Position numbers and translations under genes: made by a program. Source: JAEUMG01 sp963805405 (GTDB lineage Bacteria > Pseudomonadota > Alphaproteobacteria > Rhizobiales > Aestuariivirgaceae). Taken from it: 64,000 bases of DNA. Location: positions 248,001 to 312,000 of the forward strand of contig CAWDUC010000001.1 of assembly GCA_963805405.1 (NCBI GenBank), written 5' to 3'. The notes under the pieces were generated by a model, which saw only the letters and a program-made list of their open reading frames with translations, had not been told where the DNA came from and searched no databases. Positions 57,569 through 64,000 of this stretch are shown here, piece by piece; position 1 is the stretch's first letter, and each line of letters starts with the position of its first letter.

Positions 57569-59107
57569 CTACATCGTCGCGCCGATTTGCCAGGGCACGA
57601 ATTCATTATTGCCATAGCCTAGCAATTCGGAGCGCGTTTTCTCGCCGGATGCTACTGCGAGGATTTTGGCGAATATTTCCTTGCCCTTCTCCGCGATCGG
57701 CACGCCGTCGAGAATATCCCCGCAATTGATGTCCATGTCGTCGATCATCTTGTTGTAGACATCGGAATTCGTCGCAAGCTTGATCGACGGCGTCGGCTTG
57801 CAGCCATAGGCCGAGCCGCGCCCCGTCGTGAAGGCGAGGATATTGGCTCCACCCGCCACCTGCCCTGTTGCCGAAACCGGATCATAGCCGGGCGTATCCA
57901 TGAAGACGAAGCCCTTCGCCGTCACCGGCTCGGCGTAGCGATAGACTGCCGTCATTGTCGTCGAGCCGCCTTTCGCCGCGGCACCCAAGGATTTTTCGAG
58001 GATCGTCGTCAAGCCGCCGAGCTTGTTGCCGGGGGACGGGTTGTTGTTCATCTCCATCAGGTTGCGCTTGGTATAATCTTCCCACCAATGGATGATCTCG
58101 ACGAGCTTCTCGCCGACTTCGCGCGATGCCGCACGTCTCGTCAAAAGATGTTCGGCGCCGTAGATTTCCGGCGTCTCCGAGAGAATTGCGGTGCCGCCAT
58201 TGTGAACGAGAATATCGGCAGCGGCGCCTAGTGCCGGATTGGCGGTGATGCCCGAATAGCCGTCCGATCCACCGCATTGCAATGCAAGTATCAATTCCGA
58301 AGCCGGCAAGGTCTCGCGCTTCACCGCATTGACCTTCGGCAGCATTGCCCTCACCGCCTCGACGCCGGCATCGACCGTCTTCCGCGTCCCGCCGGTTTCC
58401 TGGATCGTCATGCTGCGGAACGTATCGCTCTCGGTCACGCCATAGGCTTCCTTGAAGCGCGGAATCTGGAAGCCCTCGCAGCCGAGACCGACCATCAAGA
58501 CGCCGCCCATATTGGGATTGGTGGCATAGCCCCAGCTCGTGCGCTTCAGAATGTCGAAGATCGCGCCCCTGAAATCGATGACGCAGCCATTATCCTGGGT
58601 CAGCGCTACGATTCCGTCGATATTGGGATAATCCGCGAGAATCCCGGATCGCTCCACTTCCTGCGCGATGAAGCTCGCAACCGTCGCCGAGCAGTTCACA
58701 CTCGTAAGGATGCCGATATAGTTCCGTGTTCCCGCCTTGCCATTGGCGCGGCGATAGCCCTGGAAAGTTGCCTGCTCGCTGACGGGAAGGATCTCTTCGT
58801 TGCGCGCATCCTGGCAGAAAGCATAATCGCGCGCGAATTCGCCCATCTCGACATTTTGCGTGTGGATCCAGCTTCCAGGCTCGATATCCTGCGTCGCAAA
58901 TCCGATCACCTGGCCAAATTTGCGGATCGGCTCGCCCTTGGCGATTCTGCGGATCGCCATTTTATGACCCTTCATCACCCGCTCGCGCGCGGTCACATCC
59001 GCAGTTGTGCTGCCCTTCTCGATGACATCGACGGCGACCACCACATTGTCGGCCGGATTGAGATAGATCGAGCGCGGCTCTTTTCCATTTTTTTGAACGA
59101 GTTGCAT
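57569..59107 (-). CDS. Altronate/galactarate dehydratase family protein (UxaA-like)
   Basis: 512 residues. An N-terminal SAF domain (NPADNVVVAVDVIEKGSTTA to about residue 100) is joined to the long dehydratase domain: GTRNYIGILTSVNCSATVAS, LTQDNGCVIDFRGA, ILALQCGGSDGYSGITANPA and TTGRGSAYGCKPTPSIKLAT. Conserved cysteines (NCSAT, QDNGC, LQCGG) fit an iron or Fe-S-dependent sugar-acid dehydratase. Altronate is the best-known substrate, but galactarate, fuconate or other sugar acids are handled by relatives. The divergent GntR and aldo/keto-reductase genes suggest a sugar-oxidation pathway. The frame is intact. Confidence 0.87.
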   Translation of the reverse strand: MQLVQKNGKEPRSIYLNPADNVVVAVDVIEKGSTTADVTARERVMKGHKMAIRRIAKGEPIRKFGQVIGFATQDIEPGSWIHTQNVEMGEFARDYAFCQDARNEEILPVSEQATFQGYRRANGKAGTRNYIGILTSVNCSATVASFIAQEVERSGILADYPNIDGIVALTQDNGCVIDFRGAIFDILKRTSWGYATNPNMGGVLMVGLGCEGFQIPRFKEAYGVTESDTFRSMTIQETGGTRKTVDAGVEAVRAMLPKVNAVKRETLPASELILALQCGGSDGYSGITANPALGAAADILVHNGGTAILSETPEIYGAEHLLTRRAASREVGEKLVEIIHWWEDYTKRNLMEMNNNPSPGNKLGGLTTILEKSLGAAAKGGSTTMTAVYRYAEPVTAKGFVFMDTPGYDPVSATGQVAGGANILAFTTGRGSAYGCKPTPSIKLATNSDVYNKMIDDMDINCGDILDGVPIAEKGKEIFAKILAVASGEKTRSELLGYGNNEFVPWQIGATM

Positions 59108-59157
59108 GGGCTGCAGTCCACTTCCGCCCGCTTGGGGCGTTTGACATTAAGGAACCA

Positions 59158-59177
59158 CATTCTAACATGTTAGGATG
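59158..59177. promoter_or_regulatory. Near-perfect 20-bp palindrome overlapping the GntR start (operator candidate)
   Basis: CATTCTAACATGTTAGGATG is symmetrical except one base pair; its core CTAACATGTTAG is perfect. It overlaps the ATG of the GntR gene (59175) and lies 50 bp before the dehydratase start on the other strand. The position suggests direct autorepression and control of the divergent gene. Confidence 0.7.
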
Positions 59178-59900
59178 GGGGCAAAAGCAAAAACCTATGA
59201 TTTCCTGGGAAGCGTCAAGGCGCCACAGCGCGGCGGGGCAACGGCGCGCGTCGTCGAAGCGCTGCGCGAGGCAATCGGTTCCCTCGAACTGCCTCCCGGC
59301 GTTTTTCTCGACAAAGCTGCGCTGTGCGAAAGATTGGGCGTCTCGCGCTTTCCCGTCTCCGAGGCGCTGAGCCGGCTCCAGGCCGAAGGCCTCGTCCAGA
59401 TCCAGCCGCAGCGCGGGTCAATCGTATCTTTGATCCGCCTCGCCGATGCCCGCGAAAACATGTTCCTGCGCCGCTCGCTCGAAGTCGAAGCGGTTCGGAC
59501 CTTGGCACCGATCGCCTCAAATGAACTTTTCGCGCGCCTCCGCAGCAATCTCGATGACCAGGCGATGGCCTTGGCCGCCGACGACCGCGCCCGCTTTCAC
59601 GCACTCGATCTCGCTTTCCACGACATGCTTCTCGATGCGCTTGGCTTTCACAAGGTGAAGCAGAGCGTCGAATGCGCGCGCATTGGACTCGATCGCATCC
59701 GCCGCATCCTCACCTCGCCCGACATCGGCGCTGCGACCCGCAATGAACATGAGCGCATCGTCATGGCCCTCGAGAGCCGCGATGCCGAAAGAGCTTCCGA
59801 TGCGATGCGCGTCCATCTCGATGCCGTAATGGTGCGCCTGATGAATCTCGCCGAAAGGCAACCGCAACTCTTCACAGACTGGCCGGAAAAAGGATCATGA
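59175..59900 (+). CDS. GntR family transcriptional regulator (FadR/FCD subfamily)
   Basis: 241 residues. A winged helix near residues 20-85 (KAALCERLGVSRFPVSEALS, then LVQIQPQRGSIVSLI) is followed by an all-helical FCD domain: RRSLEVEAVRTLAPIAS, DDRARFHALDLAFHDMLLDA and NEHERIVMALESRDAERASD. The Asp and His residues in the last two pieces match the metal-binding ligands of FCD sensors of sugar acids. It is divergent from the dehydratase gene, and its stop overlaps the aldo/keto-reductase start as ATGA. It probably represses both when no sugar acid is present. Confidence 0.92.
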   Translation: MGAKAKTYDFLGSVKAPQRGGATARVVEALREAIGSLELPPGVFLDKAALCERLGVSRFPVSEALSRLQAEGLVQIQPQRGSIVSLIRLADARENMFLRRSLEVEAVRTLAPIASNELFARLRSNLDDQAMALAADDRARFHALDLAFHDMLLDALGFHKVKQSVECARIGLDRIRRILTSPDIGAATRNEHERIVMALESRDAERASDAMRVHLDAVMVRLMNLAERQPQLFTDWPEKGS

Positions 59901-60922
59901 AAACCAATAACTTCAAGGCGCCTTCGGGCCAGACCATCCGCTTCACCGAACTTGGCTTCGGCACAGCGCCGCTCGGCAATCTCTTCCGGGCGCTCAGCGA
60001 GGAAGAGGCGCAGGCCGTGCTCAATGCGCAATGGGATGCGGGCATCCGGTATATCGACACCGCGCCGCTTTATGGGCTTGGCCTATCCGAAACTCGCGTC
60101 AATCATTTCTTGCGAGGCAAGCCCCGCAATTCCTACGTGATCTCGACAAAGGTCGGCCGCCTTCTCAAAGTTTGCAAACCCGAAGAGCGCACGGGCATCG
60201 GCAAGTTCTTCGATACGCCGGCGCGCCAGGAAGTCTATGACTACTCCTATGACGGCGTCATGCGCTCGCTTGAATTCTCCTTCGAGCGTCTCGGCATCGA
60301 TTCGATCGACATTCTCTTCGTCCACGATATCGACGTAGCCAATCACGGGACGGCAGAGCGCCGCGACGCTCATATCGCCGATCTGATGAAGAGTGGCTAT
60401 AAGGCGCTTATCAAACTCCGCGACGAGAAGGTCATCAAGGCCTTCGGCGTTGGCGTCAATGAATGGCAGGCCTGCGAAATACTCGCCAAGCAAGGCGATT
60501 TCGATCTCTTCCTGCTTGCCGGTCGTTACACTCTGCTGGAACAGGAATCGCTCGATACCATGCTGCCGTTATGCGAGAAATGCGGTATCGGCATTGTGAT
60601 TGGCGGCGCGTATAATTCGGGGATTCTCGCGACCGGCCCGATCAAGGACGCCAACTATGATTACTCGCCCGCGCCGCAGCACATCCTCGACCGCGCCGCG
60701 AAGCTCCAGGCGACCACCGAGAAGCACGGTGTCAAACTGGTTGAGGCGGCTTTGCGCTTCCCACTGATGCATCCGAGCGTCGTCTCGGTCATCCCGGGGG
60801 CCTCCAGCGTCGAACAGGTGGCGCTCAACCTACGCACCCTCGGCGTAAAGATCCCGCCGGAGCTGTGGAAGGACCTGAAAGCCCAAGGCCTGCTCCACGC
60901 GAATACGCCGCACGACGAGTAG
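59897..60922 (+). CDS. Aldo/keto reductase (D-threo-aldose/L-fucose dehydrogenase-like)
   Basis: 341 residues, TIM-barrel NAD(P)-dependent enzyme. The catalytic tetrad is visible: Asp and Tyr in IRYIDTAPLYGLGLSETRV, Lys in YVISTKVGRLL and His in DILFVHDIDVANH. The cofactor end is VSVIPGASSVEQVALNLRTL. The length and insert (TPARQEVYDYSYDGVMRSLE) match the D-threo-aldose 1-dehydrogenase / pyridoxal dehydrogenase branch. Coupled to the GntR gene and divergent from a sugar-acid dehydratase, it probably oxidises a sugar to its lactone as the first step of a non-phosphorylating route. Confidence 0.87.
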   Translation: MKTNNFKAPSGQTIRFTELGFGTAPLGNLFRALSEEEAQAVLNAQWDAGIRYIDTAPLYGLGLSETRVNHFLRGKPRNSYVISTKVGRLLKVCKPEERTGIGKFFDTPARQEVYDYSYDGVMRSLEFSFERLGIDSIDILFVHDIDVANHGTAERRDAHIADLMKSGYKALIKLRDEKVIKAFGVGVNEWQACEILAKQGDFDLFLLAGRYTLLEQESLDTMLPLCEKCGIGIVIGGAYNSGILATGPIKDANYDYSPAPQHILDRAAKLQATTEKHGVKLVEAALRFPLMHPSVVSVIPGASSVEQVALNLRTLGVKIPPELWKDLKAQGLLHANTPHDE

Positions 60923-60983
60923 CACCCGTCATCCAGGCGAAAGCTAAGCGTACGCTTCGGCATTGCAGGATCTGGAGCAGGGC

Positions 60984-61403
60984 TCACTTCCCCGGCTGCT
61001 TGTGGAGAATTTCCACGTCATCCGGCATTGAGAGCCAATGATGCCGGCGCGAAGCCCAATAGACCCTCTGTGGCTTGGGGAAATCCGGATCGGCGAAAGC
61101 GCCGACGCAAACGCCGATATCCGGCCCGGTTTCTCCGAATGAGAAGACCGTGTTCCCGCAATTTGGGCAGAAGACATTGTCGAGCCAGCGCCCCGAATCG
61201 CCATAGTGACGCCAGACTTTGCGCTCGCCCTTGAGCGTCACCTGATCGGTCGGGAAGATCGCCTGGTAGCTGAAAGTTGAGCCACTTAAGCGCTGACAGT
61301 CCTTGCAGCTACAAAGATAGATGTCGGTGGGCTCGCCGCGCGTCTCGGCTGTAAGCTGACCACAGCCGCAGGCCGCCACACGCGTCTTCGCTTCAGCATT
61401 CAT
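60984..61403 (-). CDS. GFA family protein (glutathione-dependent formaldehyde-activating enzyme-like, CENP-V domain)
   Basis: 139 residues. Zinc-binding cysteines form the typical set: VAACGCGQL, YLCSCKDCQRLSGSTF and VFCPNCGNTVFSF. The GFA fold was first described in an enzyme that speeds addition of formaldehyde to glutathione, but most members have no proven activity. The open frame is complete and convergent to the aldo/keto-reductase gene, with a divergent SRPBCC gene at its 5' side. Confidence 0.9.
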   Translation of the reverse strand: MNAEAKTRVAACGCGQLTAETRGEPTDIYLCSCKDCQRLSGSTFSYQAIFPTDQVTLKGERKVWRHYGDSGRWLDNVFCPNCGNTVFSFGETGPDIGVCVGAFADPDFPKPQRVYWASRRHHWLSMPDDVEILHKQPGK

Positions 61404-61448
61404 TTAGTGAACTCCAATATTGTGACACTCGAAACATGGCCATTCCGC

Positions 61449-61480
61449 TACGATACTTGAACAGACGTTCAGGTGTCGTA
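61449..61480. promoter_or_regulatory. 32-bp inverted repeat in the GFA/SRPBCC divergent region
   Basis: Arm TACGATACTTGAAC, spacer AGAC, arm GTTCAGGTGTCGTA. Twelve of 14 positions pair, and the two exceptions are G-T wobbles. It lies in the 142-bp gap between the divergent GFA and SRPBCC starts. The inner TTGAAC...GTTCAG part is a plausible operator for a dimeric regulator not encoded in view. Confidence 0.55.
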
Positions 61481-61545
61481 TAAAATGGTGTCTGTCGGCG
61501 AACAACTGCGGCCTGGGTCCGTGGCTTGAGCCGTCCGGGTCGTAT

Positions 61546-62050
61546 ATGCCAAATGCAACGCCATACGCCGAACGTGAACTTGTCATCAGCAAGCAAGTCG
61601 AATTCCCGCGCGAACTTGTTTACGTTGTCTGGAACGACCTGCGATTCACGTTGAAATGGTGGGGCTCCGGAAATTACGTTGCGACGCACGCGCAGATTGA
61701 CCTTCGCCCCGGAGGCGCGTGGAGCGGCCGGTTTTGCCAAGATTCCCCAAGGCGTCGAATATCGCTGCGTCGGGAGAATCCACGAAGTCGTGCCCTATAG
61801 CCGCTTGGTCTATACCTATGCCTGGGTTGAGCAAGGCGACCGTGGGCCTGACACTATGGTTACCCTGTCATTCGCGGAAGTGACGGCCTTCCAAACCAAG
61901 CTCACCATCCATCAGCGTCCGTTCCGCAACCGCGTTGAACGGGATACCTATCGCGTGGCGTGGGAGCAGACACTGGATCGCTTCGCCGCCTGTCTCAGAG
62001 AGAGCCAGGAAGCGTTGTCGACTGCCGGTGTCGGATTGGCGGCCGAATAA
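61546..62050 (+). CDS. SRPBCC (AHSA1-like) domain protein, frame interrupted once
   Basis: Reconstructed at about 167 residues. ELVISKQVEFPRELVYVVWN begins the AHSA1/START-type fold, TLKWWGSGNYVATHAQIDLR and GGAW follow, and EVVPYSRLVYTYAWVEQGDR then MVTLSFAEV end the sheet. A long C-terminal helix (AWEQTLDRFAACLRES) closes the cavity. One extra base near 61725 splits the frame. AHSA1-like proteins of this size often lie beside ECF sigma factors and YciI proteins, as in this window, and probably bind a hydrophobic ligand. Confidence 0.8.
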
Positions 62051-62140
62051 ACGAGGCCTTGATCGGCAGCTCAACTCTGGCGAGTATGCGCGTCCATTTG
62101 GTGCGCTCTATGCAACCTGCGCGCCGCGAAAGGAATACGC

Positions 62141-62509
62141 ATGGCCTATGTCGACGGTTTCATCATTCCCGTGCCGAAGAAGAACCTGAAGGCCTATCGC
62201 ACCCTGGCAATGAAGTCCGCCAAGATCTGGCGCGAACATGGTGCGCTTGAGGTCCACGAGTGCGTCGCCGATGACGTCAAGGTTGGAAAATGGACGTCAT
62301 TTCCGCAGAGCGTGAAGCTCAAGCCGGGCGAAGTCGTCATATTTTCATGGATCCTCTATAAATCGCGAGCCCAGCGTGATCGCGTCAACGCCAAGGTGAT
62401 GAAGGACCCACGTTTGGCGGAGATGGCATCCGGGAAAATGAAGATGCCGTTCGACGGCAAGCGCATGATCTGGGGCGGCTTCAAGACCATGCTTCTGGTT
62501 TCGGCGTAA
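62141..62509 (+). CDS. DUF1428 family protein
   Basis: 122 residues, a dimeric alpha-beta barrel protein of unknown function. Family landmarks are MAYVDGFIIPVPKKNLKAYR at the start, AKIWREHGALEVHECVADDV in the middle, and MPFDGKRMIWGGFKTML at the end. Frequent in gene sets with YciI, GST and ECF sigma-factor genes. It starts 90 bp after the SRPBCC gene and 20 bp before the GST gene, so this is probably one transcript. Confidence 0.9.
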   Translation: MAYVDGFIIPVPKKNLKAYRTLAMKSAKIWREHGALEVHECVADDVKVGKWTSFPQSVKLKPGEVVIFSWILYKSRAQRDRVNAKVMKDPRLAEMASGKMKMPFDGKRMIWGGFKTMLLVSA

Positions 62510-62529
62510 ACTTTGGACTGGAGCAGCTT

Positions 62530-63177
62530 ATGGCGCTCAAGCTCTACTTTCATCCGCTCTCCTCTTTCTGCCACAAGGTGCTGATCGCGCTCTACGAGAA
62601 CGACACACCCTTCGAGCCGAAGATCGTCGATTTTTCTGAGGAAGCCTCGGCCACCGAATTTAAGGCAATCTGGCCGGTCAACAAGTTTCCGGTGTTGCGC
62701 GACGAGAAGGACGACCGCACCGTCCCTGAATCGAGCATCATCATCGAATATCTCGATCGCCACTATCCCGGCGCAACGCGCTTTTTGCCGGATGACCCTG
62801 ACCTTGCCCGCCAGACGCGCATGCGTGATCGCTTCTTCGATCTCTATGTGCATGTGCCGATGCAGAAGCTTGTCGGGGACAAAATTCGGCCCGAAGGCAA
62901 GAAGGACCCGTTCGGTGTCGAAGAGGCGAAGAAGCTGCTCGAGACGACTCTCGCAATGGTCGACCGCGATATGGCCGCCAAGACTTGGGCAATGGGCGAT
63001 CGCTTCGGCCTTGCCGATTGCGCTGCGGCGCCGCCGCTCTTCTACATCAACAAGATGACGCCGCTTGGCGATCGCTACAAGCACGCCGATGCCTATCTAC
63101 AGCGGCTCATGCAGCGGCCCTCCTACGCCCGGGCCCTCAAGGAAGCCGAGCCCTATATGAAGTTCTTTCCCGGCTGA
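62530..63177 (+). CDS. Glutathione S-transferase family protein
   Basis: 215 residues. The thioredoxin-like N-terminal domain has LKLYFHPLSSFCHKVLIALY, with a Ser/Cys region at the usual GSH-activating position, the cis-Pro in NKFPVLRD, and the glutathione-binding ES pair in VPESSIIIEYLDRHYPG. The C-terminal helical domain has GDRFGLADCAAAPPLFYINK, the N-capping motif of the family. It may conjugate or reduce an electrophile; the substrate is unknown. Part of the small-protein cluster preceding the ECF gene. Confidence 0.9.
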   Translation: MALKLYFHPLSSFCHKVLIALYENDTPFEPKIVDFSEEASATEFKAIWPVNKFPVLRDEKDDRTVPESSIIIEYLDRHYPGATRFLPDDPDLARQTRMRDRFFDLYVHVPMQKLVGDKIRPEGKKDPFGVEEAKKLLETTLAMVDRDMAAKTWAMGDRFGLADCAAAPPLFYINKMTPLGDRYKHADAYLQRLMQRPSYARALKEAEPYMKFFPG

Positions 63178-63292
63178 ACGCTGCGTCACCCCGCTTCCAA
63201 AATAAATCTTCAGGAGCCTGTCGATCTGAACAACCCTCGTTCGACGTGAGGATGAAGCCAAGCCGCAGCGCTGGCCCAAACAGGAGAAATCG

Positions 63293-63721
63293 ATGCGCTA
63301 CATGATTTTCGTCAAGGCAAACAAAGATACCGAAGCCGGCAAGTTCCCGCCCGAACCCGAACTGACCAGGCTGTTCACCGCAATGGCCGACTACCATGAG
63401 GAATTGACCAAGGCGGGCGTGTTGCTCGATGCCTCAGGCCTTCAGCCGAGTTCGAAAGGCTTCAAGGTCAAGTATTCCGGCAACAAACGAACCGTCGTCG
63501 ACGGGCCTTTCGCGGAGGCCAAGGAACTGGTCGCCGGCTACACGCTGATCCAGGTCAAGTCGCATGAAGAAGCGATTGAATGGGCCCGCCGTTTCCCCAA
63601 TCCGATGGGCGAAGGCGAGGAGGCCGAGATCGAAGTGCGCAGGCTCTACGAACTCGACGACTTCGAAGCCAATCCCGGCCTCGAAAAGTTCCGCGAGATG
63701 GAACGGGAAGCGAAGAAGTAG
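63293..63721 (+). CDS. YciI family (DGPF) protein
   Basis: 142 residues. The family opens MRYMIFVKANKDTEAGKFPP and carries VLLDASGLQPSSKGFKVKYS. The DGPF motif reads VDGPFAEAKELVAGYTLIQV, with the His/Asp pair of the YciI dimer cavity nearby (KSHEEAIEWARRFP). In ECF42-type loci these DGPF proteins are conserved partners of the sigma factor and are probably its main targets. AGGAG precedes the start. The next gene is such a sigma factor. Confidence 0.92.
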   Translation: MRYMIFVKANKDTEAGKFPPEPELTRLFTAMADYHEELTKAGVLLDASGLQPSSKGFKVKYSGNKRTVVDGPFAEAKELVAGYTLIQVKSHEEAIEWARRFPNPMGEGEEAEIEVRRLYELDDFEANPGLEKFREMEREAKK

Positions 63722-63754
63722 CCCAGACTGCCTTCTCCCTTGCACGAACCTAAG

Positions 63755-63774
63755 CCGCCCGTTTAGACGGGCGG
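63755..63774 (+). promoter_or_regulatory. Perfect hairpin directly before the sigma-factor start codon
   Basis: CCGCCCGT, loop TTAG, ACGGGCGG ends one base before ATG 63776. It would cover the ribosome site of the sigma-factor gene or, if the transcript ends here, act as a terminator for the YciI gene, although no T-run follows. Confidence 0.5.
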
Positions 63775-63775
63775 C

Positions 63776-64000
63776 ATGGCGCAGGCGGAAACCCATCGCG
63801 CGATCGAAGCGGTCTGGCGCATCGAGCAGGCAAAGCTCATTGCCGGCCTGACGCGTCTGACCCGCGATGTCGGCATCGCCGAGGAACTGGCGCAGGATGC
63901 CCTTGTCGCTGCGCTCGAACGTTGGCCCAAGGATGGCCTGCCGGAACGGCCTGGTGCCTGGCTGATGGCGACAGCCAAGCATCGCGCCATCGATCGCATT
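63776..64000 (+). CDS. ECF RNA polymerase sigma factor, ECF42-like (partial, C-terminus off the right edge)
   Basis: 75 residues visible; the frame runs off the window. The text AQAETHRAIEAVWRIEQAKL, LTRLTRDVGIAEELAQDALV and PERPGAWLMATAKHRAIDRI is sigma region 2 of the ECF42 (YCII-linked) group, which normally continues for about 400 residues with a C-terminal TPR-like extension in place of an anti-sigma factor. Its position right after a DGPF gene fits this group. The start codon follows a strong hairpin, so translation may be controlled or the real start may lie elsewhere. Confidence 0.85.
   Translation, partial: MAQAETHRAIEAVWRIEQAKLIAGLTRLTRDVGIAEELAQDALVAALERWPKDGLPERPGAWLMATAKHRAIDRI

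Noticed and set aside
60946..60957. AAGCGTACGCTT palindrome as an operator
   Set aside because: It lies between two convergent genes, where no promoter is expected, next to a degenerate repeat arm. It is more likely repeat debris or a weak terminator.

Overview
The window reads as chromosomal DNA of an alphaproteobacterium, most likely Rhizobiales (Hyphomicrobiales). The basis is a GC-rich sequence with dense coding, the gene order mdh-sucC-sucD-sucA-sucB-lpdA, a PraR-like XRE regulator, a ZapE-type ATPase, an FrcBCA-type sugar importer and an ECF/YciI (DGPF) pair. No rRNA, tRNA, CRISPR array, phage or insertion sequence was found.

Layout. 1-12.6 kb is mainly housekeeping: the start of a polar amino-acid binding protein, an XRE regulator, lnt, an Asp/Glu racemase-like enzyme with a coupled AraC regulator, a small EamA transporter and an agmatinase-like ureohydrolase, priA, xerC, two tandem TraB/GumN proteins and a FAD-dependent amine/amino-acid oxidoreductase. 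12.8-21.8 kb is the TCA-cycle operon on the minus strand. 21.9-30.2 kb carries zapE, an SRPBCC-site-2-protease fusion, an MFS transporter, mmsA, a GNAT enzyme, two coupled VOC proteins and an LprI/DUF3298 periplasmic protein. 30.2-37.3 kb is a polyamine/betaine-type ABC importer with a Rieske oxygenase and an MDR oxidoreductase, divergent from a BetI-like repressor; a perfect 16-bp palindrome lies between them. 37.2-47.6 kb holds frcBCA, a GMC oxidoreductase and a glucose-type ABC importer divergent from a LacI regulator. 47.6-55.2 kb is a catabolic module (enoyl-CoA hydratase, CoA transferase, GMC oxidoreductase on one strand; TetR, SDR, DUF993 aldolase-like protein and a TIM-barrel isomerase on the other). 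The same 14-bp operator-like site precedes both arms. 55.4-60.9 kb is a sugar/amino-sugar region: SIS deaminase of NagB-II type, PfkB kinase, altronate-dehydratase-family protein, GntR regulator and aldo/keto reductase. 61-64 kb is a run of small stress-type proteins ending in the start of an ECF42-like sigma factor.

A major caveat is that about twenty genes have broken reading frames, including sucB, sucC, sucD and mdh. Nearly all breaks are single-base insertions or deletions, mostly insertions, and the protein continues perfectly in another frame. They cluster at about 11-21 kb and 41-50 kb. I infer residual sequencing or assembly errors rather than gene decay, so these genes are annotated over their full reconstructed span and the breaks are noted.

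The most interesting items are the TetR-controlled GMC/SDR/DUF993/CoA-transferase module, the BetI-Rieske-ABC operon, the NagB-II/PfkB pair, the SRPBCC-S2P fusion, a long repeat family with a fixed 49-nt loop, and several near-perfect operator palindromes.
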